Source: CAZTDD01 sp964612675 (GTDB taxonomy: Bacteria > Hinthialibacterota > Hinthialibacteria > Hinthialibacterales > JAKPRU01). Taken from it: 51,452 nt of DNA. This document shows, in pieces, positions 1 to 9,092 of this stretch (positions are counted from its first letter, which is position 1; each line of letters starts with the position of its first letter). The translations under genes were made by a program, and so were the position numbers. The notes below the pieces were generated by a model. That model did no database searches. It saw only the letters and a list, made by a program, of their open reading frames with translations, and had not been told where the DNA came from. The stretch is from assembly GCA_964612675.1 (NCBI GenBank), contig CAZTDD010000036.1, positions 1-51,452 on the forward strand, in the 5' to 3' direction.

Positions 1-623
1 TCATCGCACACACGGTAAACACTTGGTTCCCAGCTAACCGGCGACTGGGAAGCACACCGAGACCGGCCTGTTGTTTGTGCCACCGTACAAAAGAGCGGAT
101 AATAACTGCGTGCGCCTTTCTTTTTGGGATTGAATCCGATGGCGGTGCCTTCCCGGTGCCCTTTGGTGGAAAGGACGGACCCGTCGAAATCCAGGGTCAC
201 ACGTGGAAATGCTTCGCGCTGGAGGCCCTCGATGACCAGGGCGGAAGAGAGGGCGCGAATGTGCTCGACACTCTTGGTGTCTACGTGAGAAAGGGCACGG
301 GAGATGGTGGACACGGTGGGCAGTTTGCGCATCCCCAAAAGGCGGCAAACAAGGGGATCGTCCCGATACCAGTCGATATCCCGCAGGCGGCGAAATCCGA
401 GCAGCAGGTGGACGATCAAGAGCAACGCAACGAGATGATGACCAAAGATCGGTGAGACGTTGACGTGGTGAAAGCACGACTTGAGACGCGCTTTCAGATT
501 CAAGTGGTCAAAGAGGGGCTGAAAGAGCACCGTTCCCGCGAAGGATGTGAGTTGTTGATCGTCGAAACGAAGGGCTGGAATCTTGTGGACTTTTGTGATA
601 ATCTCTTTTTTACTGGATTTCAC
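1..623 (-). CDS. IS1380-like transposase, N-terminal part (runs off window)
   Basis: Reads leftward from a GTG at 623, with AGGAGG nine bases upstream, and stays open to the window edge (207 codons). The N-terminal region carries the TSFAGTVLF-type start of IS1380/DDE transposases. Around residues 143-170 the motif TLDFDGSVLSTKGHREGTA, followed by GFNPKKKGARSYYPLF, matches the catalytic-Asp region of that family, where a duplicated-looking GYNPxxxGxxSYHPL block is typical. After about residue 176 the usual continuation (VLDVxHRxGNVHDS) is not seen, so the last ~85 bases may be frameshifted, truncated or misassembled. Family assignment is good; integrity cannot be judged at the edge. Confidence 0.75.
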   Translation of the reverse strand, partial: MKSSKKEIITKVHKIPALRFDDQQLTSFAGTVLFQPLFDHLNLKARLKSCFHHVNVSPIFGHHLVALLLIVHLLLGFRRLRDIDWYRDDPLVCRLLGMRKLPTVSTISRALSHVDTKSVEHIRALSSALVIEGLQREAFPRVTLDFDGSVLSTKGHREGTAIGFNPKKKGARSYYPLFCTVAQTTGRSRCASQSPVSWEPSVYRVCD

Positions 624-1181
624 TTGCGGTGGCCTCCTGAATCGGGTTTATTGGGTATTGCGAAATTCATTTTACCCTGTATTCACAGGCCCCGCAAGTG
701 ATTTCTTTGTTTAATAATTAATATTTTATGCAACTATGGGGTTTACTACCGTATATCCAATTGGGGCAAAATACGAAACAGAGGTCGTGGACTTCCGAAC
801 AAAACAAGTCCCCCGCCTGTTAGATCGGCAGGAATACTTGTCCGGGGCTGAGACAAGCCCTCGCAGCAATGCCAACACCTCGCCTGCGACCAAGATGGCG
901 ATTCTACTGACAATGACCTTTGAACCTAAATCCGGCACTAGCGCTCGGGTTTATCCCGGGCGATTTGATTCGTCCGAGATAAACTCGGACGCTACGGTTC
1001 ACCCGTTGGGTGAGTTCGTCATATGTTTCATCTACTGTCATCGCAACCAGTGAACGCTCTGTCTCTACTTCGAATTGCCGTTTTTAGGTTGAACAGGAAT
1101 GGTGAGGTAGCCCGGCAATTGCGGAACGATCCGGGCGGAACAAGAAAACAACAAAATAGTGGAATACGAACTGCAGCAACG
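624..1181. other. Intergenic stretch with IS end and dispersed repeat
   Basis: No convincing gene. It holds the outer flank of the transposase gene (to about 720), an AT-rich spacer, and the first copy of a hairpin repeat (931-993, with homology to the second copy continuing to about 1085). The short open frames here show no family resemblance. Confidence 0.6.
931..1085. repeat. Dispersed hairpin repeat, family A copy 1
   Basis: Core 931-993 is nearly identical to 37731-37793. It contains an imperfect inverted repeat: arm 940-962, 8-base spacer, arm 971-993. The arms share GATAAAC/GTTTATC centres and differ at five positions. Homology to copy 2 continues through a TTTCATCTACT...CTCTACTTCGAATTGC tract to about 1085, but copy 1 carries about 28 extra bases (CACCCGTTGGGTG hairpin) after the core. 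It looks like a non-coding mobile or REP-type element. Confidence 0.8.
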
Positions 1182-1808
1182 CTACCTGGGTTGCTGTGCA
1201 CCGGTCAAAACATAAATCGCAGTTTGTCCAGTCAAATTGGGTAGAATATGAACGTATTTCTTCTTTGACAAGAATGTCTTCTGAACGACCCGAACCCGAT
1301 CGTCCTTACACAAGCGTTCAAAATCTCTGATTGACATGAATTGGATACTCGAGGTTTCATCCCACCGGGAAGGCGGATCTTGACGGGTGGGCGTCGTTCC
1401 GCGAAACAGCAGCTGCCACCGGTTGCGCCAGTGTGCGAAATTCGGGAAGCCTACGATCCCTTTCTTCCCAACTCGCAGCATCTCCTTGATGACAAGGCCC
1501 GGATGAAGAATTTCCTGCAACGTTTGGCTGAGAATCACATAATCGAACGACGCGTCGGGATAATCCGACAATCCCTCATCAATGTCGCCGTGGTGTACCG
1601 ACAGCCCCTTGCTCACACACTCGTAAACTTTCGCTTCCGAAACTTCAACACCGCTTGCGTGGATTCCTTTCTCATGCGTCAGCAACTCCAACAGATCGCC
1701 TGTCCCACACCCCAGGTCCAAAACCCGGCTGCCCGGTTCGACTAATTGGCAAATCAACCAATGATCGAGGCGACAGTTTTGAGGAGGCTGAAACGATAAC
1801 ATTTTCAC
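1182..1808 (-). CDS. metW: MetW-like methionine biosynthesis protein (methyltransferase fold)
   Basis: A 208-residue protein with the SAM-binding loop VLDLGCGTGDLLELL near residues 29-43 and the acidic HHGDIDEGL segment, both typical of MetW. Length and layout fit MetW, which is usually encoded directly after metX and is needed for full homoserine acyltransferase function in several bacteria. It is the last gene of a leftward metY-metX-metW unit, 15 bases after metX. It could act as a true methyltransferase, but the MetX context makes MetW the better call. Confidence 0.92.
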   Translation of the reverse strand: MKMLSFQPPQNCRLDHWLICQLVEPGSRVLDLGCGTGDLLELLTHEKGIHASGVEVSEAKVYECVSKGLSVHHGDIDEGLSDYPDASFDYVILSQTLQEILHPGLVIKEMLRVGKKGIVGFPNFAHWRNRWQLLFRGTTPTRQDPPSRWDETSSIQFMSIRDFERLCKDDRVRVVQKTFLSKKKYVHILPNLTGQTAIYVLTGAQQPR

Positions 1809-1823
1809 GTCACAAAGGAAGCG

Positions 1824-2981
1824 TTAACCATGACTTGCCGAATAGGTATGACTCAAAAAGTCGCGGATCAACCGCGTTTGTTGTTCGGATTCCAAGAGAA
1901 AAGCATCATGTCCGTAATCGGACTGGACCTCGCAGAATACAGCGTAGATCCCATTCGCTTTGAGTGCCCGAACGATTTCCTTTGCCTGGTACGTGGGATA
2001 GAGCCAATCGGAGCTGAACGAAATCACCAGGAAACGGGTTTTCACCCCGCGAAATCGCTCTGCGAGATCGCCACCGCCTTCCGTGAGATCGAAATAATCC
2101 AGAGCCTTTGAGATATATAAATAGCTGTTGGCGTCGAAACGTTCAGTGAAAGCGGACCCTTTGTACTGTAAATAGCTTTCGACCTGAAAATCAATTTCAA
2201 ATTCAAATCCTTTTTGAAGACGGTCCTGCAATTTCCTTCCAAATTTCTGGTGCATGGATTGATCGCTTAAGTAGGTTATGTGGCCGATCATTCGGGCGAG
2301 GGACAGCCCCCGACTCGGCGGTTCTCCACCGTAATAGTCGCCGTTGTTCCAGTTCGGATCCGCTGTAATCGCCTGTCGCCCGACTTCGTTGAATGCGATA
2401 TTCTGGGCGGAATGCCGTACCGTCGTCGCTATCGGAATCGCGGAATCGACCATCTCCGGATACGAAACCGCGAATTGAAGCGCCTGCATTCCTCCCATCG
2501 AACCGCCTGCCACACAAAGAAGCCGCTCGATCCCCAGATGGTCCAACAACAGTTTCTGCGCATTCACCATGTCGCCGATCGTGATCAGTGGAAAGGATAA
2601 ACCGTACGGTCGTGCCGTGTCCGGATCGATCGAGCACGGTCCGGTGGTACCGCTGCATCCCCCGATAACATTTGCACAAATCATGAAATACTTATTCGTG
2701 TCAAACGCTTTCGCCGGGCCGATCATCGGGTCCCACCAGCCGGGTTTTCGGTCGTCCGGCGAATGTTTACCCGCCGCGTGAGCGTCGCCCGAAAGGGCAT
2801 GCAAAATTAAAACAACGTTGTCACGTGACTCTGAGAGAGTCCCATACGTCTCATAGGCAATTGTGATCGGTCCGAGTCTCCGACCGCTTTCCAAAACCAG
2901 CTCCGCCGGAGGATGCGCTACCGTCGCATATTGTGTTTCTACAATTCCAACAGAACCTGTTTGTAAAGAAACGGCTGACAT
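1824..2981 (-). CDS. metX: Homoserine O-acetyltransferase (alpha/beta hydrolase)
   Basis: Transfers an acyl group, probably acetyl, from acyl-CoA to homoserine in the cytoplasm, giving the substrate for MetY. With ATG 2981 the protein has 385 residues. The nucleophile elbow AGGSMGG places Ser161. Asp325 (SSDWLYP) and His358 (DYGHDAFLLE) complete the triad, and the oxyanion-region NVIGGCSGTTGP is intact. ATG 2981 is preferred over an in-frame ATG at 2996 because GGTGGAG lies six bases before it. Acetyl versus succinyl preference cannot be read from sequence alone. Second gene of the met unit. Confidence 0.95.
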   Translation of the reverse strand: MSAVSLQTGSVGIVETQYATVAHPPAELVLESGRRLGPITIAYETYGTLSESRDNVVLILHALSGDAHAAGKHSPDDRKPGWWDPMIGPAKAFDTNKYFMICANVIGGCSGTTGPCSIDPDTARPYGLSFPLITIGDMVNAQKLLLDHLGIERLLCVAGGSMGGMQALQFAVSYPEMVDSAIPIATTVRHSAQNIAFNEVGRQAITADPNWNNGDYYGGEPPSRGLSLARMIGHITYLSDQSMHQKFGRKLQDRLQKGFEFEIDFQVESYLQYKGSAFTERFDANSYLYISKALDYFDLTEGGGDLAERFRGVKTRFLVISFSSDWLYPTYQAKEIVRALKANGIYAVFCEVQSDYGHDAFLLESEQQTRLIRDFLSHTYSASHG

Positions 2982-3005
2982 GATCCACTCCACCATACGA
3001 AGGTC

Positions 3006-4313
<1,308 letters not shown>

Positions 4314-4427
4314 AGGGTCTTCTCCCTGTTTCAGCGAGTGTTACAATCAACCGCTGGCCTTCCGATACAATAATAATTAACTAAACCGCCCCCTGGCTTT
4401 GACTCCCACAGGGAGATAACAAATCAA

Positions 4428-5783
4428 TCATCGTATCTTCTGGTCATATCGTCTTTGATAAAAATCGAGCATTTTCTCAATTTGTTCCTGAGTCATCCCT
4501 TGATGCCAACGGTGTTCGGGCATATCCATAACAGACGCAGTCACCCCGGATAGAAGTCGTTCCGCCTCTGGGATGAATTTGTTGTAAAAATGATTCCCTA
4601 CTTCATAAAATCCGTGCCACTGAGTGTAATCCGGTCCCATCATCGAGGCACCCATACGAGCGCGTCTTCCTTCATGGTGCCATAGCTCGAAGAAAATCCA
4701 TTCGATCTCATCGTCAAACGGCGTCGGGCTGACAATCCCTTCTTCTTCGAGTTTCGCCATTATGTCGTTTGCGGGTATTCCGAATTTGTTGTTCCACAAA
4801 GCCACAGCATCGTCGTACATTTGGAAATAATGCCCCACCCATGTGGCCCCATGGCATTCCTGGCACACGGACCCCATTCGATCGCGTCTTTCCTCCCAGT
4901 TTTCCTGCCGATTCGAGATTGGCGGACGCAACGTCCAGGAAATCCGGCGGCCTACGTCGTGGTGGACCGGCATAGTCGGCGTAGCGCTCATGTGACAAGT
5001 CGAACAGGTCGGACCCGCGGTATATTGTTCGCCCACAATCCATTCATCTGCATCAAGTGCCATCTCGTCTCGCCATGCGGTGAACATGATCCCGTGCTTC
5101 GACTCTCGGTAAATCTCAATTTGCGGATGGTCCGGTCCCATATGACATCGTCCACACGTTCGCGGTTCTCTGGCCTGTTTCTTGGAAAACATGTGACGCG
5201 TGTGGCATGCGGTGCAGCTGCCTTGCGAGCCATCCGGGTTGACCCGACCGATGCCTGTGTTCGGCCATGTACCGACAACGGGGATGCCCTCTTCATCAAT
5301 CTGGACTCGCGAACCATGACATTGTTTACATCCGAGATTTGCGGCCGGACCTCCCTCTACGATCTCACCCAAAATATTATCCAGGGAACCGATAAATTCG
5401 GCCGCTTTCGCATGGTGGGATTGTGCATACTCTTCCACTTCTTTCTGATGACAGTCCGCGCAGTCCTGGGGCGAAGGAACATGGGTCACCAGGAAGCCTT
5501 CATGATCCCATTTGTCGGGATCGTCTTCCTGCGCCTCGTGGCACGCGATACAGCCAATTCCCATCTCTGCGTGCCGGGATTGAGCCCATTGTCGAATCCA
5601 AACAATTTCTATGTGTTTTTCCTCATGGCAGTCGATACACTCCCGTGAGCGTTCATCTGCATAAACCACGGCCGCTTTTTCCGGTTTCGCCCTTTCTCGT
5701 TCGATCAGTCCGACAATAATTACGGCCGCAACAAATGCAACGGCAAAAATAGCAACGATAACTTTCTTGAAAAATAGTGACAT
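4428..5783 (-). CDS. Membrane-anchored octahaem cytochrome c, hydroxylamine oxidoreductase family
   Basis: A 451-residue protein starting at ATG 5783 (GGAGG seven bases upstream). One N-terminal membrane helix (about 7-27) anchors a periplasmic domain. Exactly eight CxxCH motifs occur, at Cys49, 78, 108, 152, 190, 210, 260 and 307. This matches the octahaem HAO/IhOCC/Onr superfamily. The post-haem helical region ends with PDYTQWHGFYEV (384-395). Tyr386 could correspond to the HAO tyrosine that crosslinks the active-site haem, but only an alignment can settle this. Soluble HAOs lack the anchor and normally sit with haoB/cycA, while here the gene is the third gene after a Rieske protein and a b-type cytochrome. 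Likely the c-type partner of a quinol-oxidising complex; it could oxidise or reduce a nitrogen compound or only relay electrons. Confidence 0.85.
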   Translation of the reverse strand: MSLFFKKVIVAIFAVAFVAAVIIVGLIERERAKPEKAAVVYADERSRECIDCHEEKHIEIVWIRQWAQSRHAEMGIGCIACHEAQEDDPDKWDHEGFLVTHVPSPQDCADCHQKEVEEYAQSHHAKAAEFIGSLDNILGEIVEGGPAANLGCKQCHGSRVQIDEEGIPVVGTWPNTGIGRVNPDGSQGSCTACHTRHMFSKKQAREPRTCGRCHMGPDHPQIEIYRESKHGIMFTAWRDEMALDADEWIVGEQYTAGPTCSTCHMSATPTMPVHHDVGRRISWTLRPPISNRQENWEERRDRMGSVCQECHGATWVGHYFQMYDDAVALWNNKFGIPANDIMAKLEEEGIVSPTPFDDEIEWIFFELWHHEGRRARMGASMMGPDYTQWHGFYEVGNHFYNKFIPEAERLLSGVTASVMDMPEHRWHQGMTQEQIEKMLDFYQRRYDQKIR

Positions 5784-5800
5784 TGTTTTTCCTCCACCGG

Positions 5801-6925
5801 TCACGCCAGGGCTTCCCATAAGAGAAAAGTGAGAAACAGTATGTAACACCCTGCACCGATTAAAGCGCTGAGTTCGGTTCCAGGGCGTCGTCTTCTTAAA
5901 GCTCCGTCAATAAACGGCCAGAACACGAGCGCAAAACCGCCTATAGCCATGCCACCCATGCCGACCCACAACGATGTCAATTTGAGCCATCGAAACATCG
6001 GATAAAAATACCATTCCGGTTTGATATGGAGCGGGGTTTCGTCCGGGTTCGCCGGTTCACCCAAATGAGCCGGGAAAACAATCGCCAGCATTGTCAACAA
6101 TGTAAGCAAAAACAATCCGATCATCAGTTCCGTCGTCACATGATCGGGGAAAAAGGCGAAATAGCGATTGGGATCGAAACGAGGTTTTCGTTTGCGATCT
6201 TCTTCCACAGTCAGCGGTGTCTCTTGTACGTCGGACGGAGCTTCCAGCTCCATGATGCCGTGGATCCTCAGCAGGAAAACATGCAAACCGACGAAAATGA
6301 GGGCGAAAGTTGGTAACGCACCGACGTGAAAAACAAAGAATCGCGTTAAGGTTGTCGGATTGACACTTTCTCCTCCGCGAAGTAACTGGGCAATCCACGG
6401 ACCGACAAAGGGAAACTGTGCAGCGACATTGGTGCCGACCGTTGCCGCCCAGTAAGAAAGCTGATCGTAAATCAAGGCATAGCCGGTAAATCCGAAACCG
6501 AGAGTGACGAATAGCAGCACCGTACCGACAATCCAGTTCAATTCACGCGGTTTTCGGTAAGCGCCTGTGAAAAATACTCGAAGCATGTGAAGAATTACCG
6601 CCACGACCATCAGATTCGCACCCCAATGGTGGACGAACCGAACCCACCAACCGTAAGGAATTTCGTGTTGAATACGTGAAATGGAATCGTAGGCACCGTC
6701 CGGTGAAGGTACGTAGTAAAAAGTGAGAAGAATACCTGTGCCGACTTGGATGAGTAACAGGAGAAGAGGAGTGCCACCGAGACAGAACCACCAATTCTTC
6801 ATGTGATTCGGTATCGGTTCTTTCGAGAGCTCCTCGAAAATCTCGATGTCAACCGGAACACGCTCTCGAAAAAACCTCAGCCACCGGGGGATAGATCGAG
6901 GTAGTTCATGCCGCTCGTTCGACAT
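5801..6925 (-). CDS. Cytochrome b of a Rieske/cytochrome b complex (b6-type, fused with subunit IV region)
   Basis: A 374-residue integral membrane protein; ATG 6925 has AAAGGAGG just upstream. It combines the haem-carrying N-terminal half and the C-terminal half that b6f complexes split into b6 and subunit IV. Haem ligands are His99 and His113 in one helix and His200 and His215 in another; the 15-residue step in the second pair is the b6 spacing. Cys48 in FCLGGTP matches the cysteine that binds the extra haem c(n) in b6f. PEWY (303-306) marks the quinol-oxidation site. It starts two bases after the Rieske stop. Confidence 0.95.
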   Translation of the reverse strand: MSNERHELPRSIPRWLRFFRERVPVDIEIFEELSKEPIPNHMKNWWFCLGGTPLLLLLIQVGTGILLTFYYVPSPDGAYDSISRIQHEIPYGWWVRFVHHWGANLMVVAVILHMLRVFFTGAYRKPRELNWIVGTVLLFVTLGFGFTGYALIYDQLSYWAATVGTNVAAQFPFVGPWIAQLLRGGESVNPTTLTRFFVFHVGALPTFALIFVGLHVFLLRIHGIMELEAPSDVQETPLTVEEDRKRKPRFDPNRYFAFFPDHVTTELMIGLFLLTLLTMLAIVFPAHLGEPANPDETPLHIKPEWYFYPMFRWLKLTSLWVGMGGMAIGGFALVFWPFIDGALRRRRPGTELSALIGAGCYILFLTFLLWEALA

Positions 6926-6927
6926 AT

Positions 6928-7380
6928 CTATGCCTCCTTTACTGGCACGGCAACAAAAAGGTTCTCTCCCTCTTTCTCGACGGCAAATCGGGGTAGGGGT
7001 TCCGGCGGAGGCCCCTGGATCACTTCGCCGTCCGTGTTGAACCGCCCCATGTGACAGGGGCAGAGGAAATTGCCTTCGACCTGGTCCCAATGAACGCGAC
7101 AACCCAGGTGGGTACAAATGGAAGAGAAAACCTTTATTTCGTCCTCGGAAACTCGGACAACAATCAGATCGTTGCCGTAGACGTCGTCTAATGCCCGACT
7201 TGCTCCCACGGGAAATGCTCCGGTTGTGCCAATAAGAACTTGTTCGACACGATCTCTTGTGCGGGGCACGAGAAACTTCACAACATATTTCGCAACGATT
7301 CCGATACCGGGAAGAAGAGCGACAAGCATCAGGAGATTCGCGAAAAAATCGCGGCGGGAACGAGAACGGTCGGCGTTCAT
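6928..7380 (-). CDS. Rieske [2Fe-2S] protein with Tat signal anchor
   Basis: 150 residues from ATG 7380, chosen because GAGGAGGGG lies nine bases upstream; a GTG 15 bases earlier overlaps that ribosome binding site. The N-terminus SRRDFFANLL plus a hydrophobic helix (about 12-35) is a Tat signal-anchor as in most Rieske proteins. Cluster ligands are Cys89, His91, Cys107 and His110 in CTHLGC and CPCHMG, with Cys94-Cys109 as the stabilising disulfide. First gene of the Rieske-cytochrome b-octahaem cytochrome operon; it passes electrons from quinol to the c-type partner. Confidence 0.96.
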   Translation of the reverse strand: MNADRSRSRRDFFANLLMLVALLPGIGIVAKYVVKFLVPRTRDRVEQVLIGTTGAFPVGASRALDDVYGNDLIVVRVSEDEIKVFSSICTHLGCRVHWDQVEGNFLCPCHMGRFNTDGEVIQGPPPEPLPRFAVEKEGENLFVAVPVKEA

Positions 7381-7655
7381 ATAGCCCCTCCTCACCTCGT
7401 ATCAACTACGCATGGCTATATTTGTTCAAAGCGCTCTCAAACGCGACAAACCAGCGTCATCACGCAGGGAGCATCTCTCGGCAGCCGAACACTCGCAACC
7501 AGTTGCAGACAGAAACAAAACACATCCTTACCAAAAAGCATAAGCAAAGCGTTGACTTCCCGAAGTCTCGGCTAAACAAGCAAACTGGTACTAATTTACC
7601 TATTAAGCACCAAAGTATCAAGTCTACTGCTGCCCGACAGGAAATCAGGAGCCGC

Positions 7656-8849
7656 TCAGCCCGCAGATGGCCTAGGGTGATATGGATAGATGGCTTCTTT
7701 GATCGACAAGCCGCAAACCTCAATCCGCGAGAGGTCCGCTGTTCCCAACCCTGCTTCTTCGGCGAGCACCAGGTGATTGTCCCCATCCAAGAACGGATAC
7801 GTCCCTCTTTCTCCGCGAGGGTCCGGATAGCCCATGACGGCGGTGCCGACTGCGTCTGTCGCCACGGGATCCAATCCGGCGATCAAAACGCCGGGATGCG
7901 TCGCGTGAAGACCGTAACACCACCAGCCTTCACCGCCGCGCATCGCTGTAATTCCGTCAATAATCGCAATGTCGATCGGCCGCGCCGCACACAGATCGAC
8001 AATAATCCGGGGGATTCGGTACCCCTGCTTTCGCGGAGAATCCGATTCCTTTTCCCCGGGCCAAAGATACTTTCCGCTCCTCCTCCCCATACCGTGAAAC
8101 CCGCTCCTTCCCTTCACCGCATCCTCGCTACCGGCGTCGGCACCGTAGAGCGAATTCGGCGCAATTCCGACAAGGTTCTTCATCGCAAGAGTAACGCCCG
8201 CGGCGCTGTGGTTCTTCATTTTCGCGAGTGAAATAAATACGTCGGTATCGGCATAGGAATGATTTACGTCGAATGAACTAAACAGTCGACCCCCTTCCGG
8301 TACAGTCAAATGCGCGTATCGCGGGCCGGTGCCGAGATTCCGCGTATCCTCCAACTCTACCTTTCCCAGCGACAGCAGACTCTCAACGTCCCATTCCGCC
8401 ATGGAGAGCACTTCTCTCATATCTTCGCGATAATTCGTGGAATCGACAAACCGGACACGTTTCGCTCCGTTATCGATACAAAGCGATGCCAGCGCGTGAG
8501 CGGTGCTTCCGTGCGTGAGGTAGGTTTCTCCGGGCGGTTGTCCGAACAGATTACGAAACGGCTTGCCGGTCAGGTTGATCTTCACCGTGACCGTCTTCCC
8601 ATTGACAAGCGTGCCGATTCCGCCAAGACCGTCAAAACACTTCTTTAACGCTTCCTTGACAACGTCGATCTCATACGTCCGGCATCGGCTTATAGCCACA
8701 CGCGGATTCGTGACGGTACGCGGCTCAATGGCAGCAGAGAGCCGGTGTCGGCCCTCGCTTCCTTCGGTACCACAGGCCCCAAGGAGACACGTACCTGCAG
8801 CGCCTGCAGCTAAGCGAAGAAATCTGCGTCGATTGCATCCTGTCGTCAT
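7656..8849 (-). CDS. Tat-exported DUF362 domain protein
   Basis: 397 residues from ATG 8849. The N-terminus CNRRRFLRLAAGAAGTCLLGACG combines a Tat motif (RRRFLRL) with a lipobox-like LLGAC, so the protein may be a Tat-exported lipoprotein. The rest matches DUF362 (VTVKINLTG near 100, FISLAKMKNHSAAGVTLAMKNLVG around 220-245, GLDPVATDAVGTAVMGYPDP near 345). DUF362 proteins often carry ferredoxin domains, but no 4Fe-4S CxxCxxC motif is visible here. Function is unknown. It lies upstream of the Rieske operon in the same direction, separated by 275 bases, so cotranscription is uncertain. Confidence 0.85.
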   Translation of the reverse strand: MTTGCNRRRFLRLAAGAAGTCLLGACGTEGSEGRHRLSAAIEPRTVTNPRVAISRCRTYEIDVVKEALKKCFDGLGGIGTLVNGKTVTVKINLTGKPFRNLFGQPPGETYLTHGSTAHALASLCIDNGAKRVRFVDSTNYREDMREVLSMAEWDVESLLSLGKVELEDTRNLGTGPRYAHLTVPEGGRLFSSFDVNHSYADTDVFISLAKMKNHSAAGVTLAMKNLVGIAPNSLYGADAGSEDAVKGRSGFHGMGRRSGKYLWPGEKESDSPRKQGYRIPRIIVDLCAARPIDIAIIDGITAMRGGEGWWCYGLHATHPGVLIAGLDPVATDAVGTAVMGYPDPRGERGTYPFLDGDNHLVLAEEAGLGTADLSRIEVCGLSIKEAIYPYHPRPSAG

Positions 8850-9092
8850 GATCTCACCGGCCGACAACCTTCTCGGATCTAAATGAATTCGTGGCAGAAG
8901 TATATCACATGGTCGAATGTCCACCAAACAGGGACATACTGGACACACTGGCAAATCCGCAGGAATCGACGCCTCGTTTCAGAACCAATGGAATCGTCTG
9001 GTCAAGAAGGCGCCGGAGGCAAGATAGCCAACCCCAAAAAGTAGAGAAACCTGGACTTTTACTTCCGGAATTCATCTTTGCCGGTCGTCAAA

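Noticed and set aside
4314..4427. Possible SAM riboswitch upstream of metY
   Set aside because: The leader lacks the conserved SAM-I core text and the expected stems; only a CTCCC/GGGAG mini-hairpin is visible, and it has no T-run.
7656..8849. DUF362 protein as a ferredoxin-type iron-sulfur protein
   Set aside because: No CxxCxxCxxxC motif is found; the cysteines are scattered.
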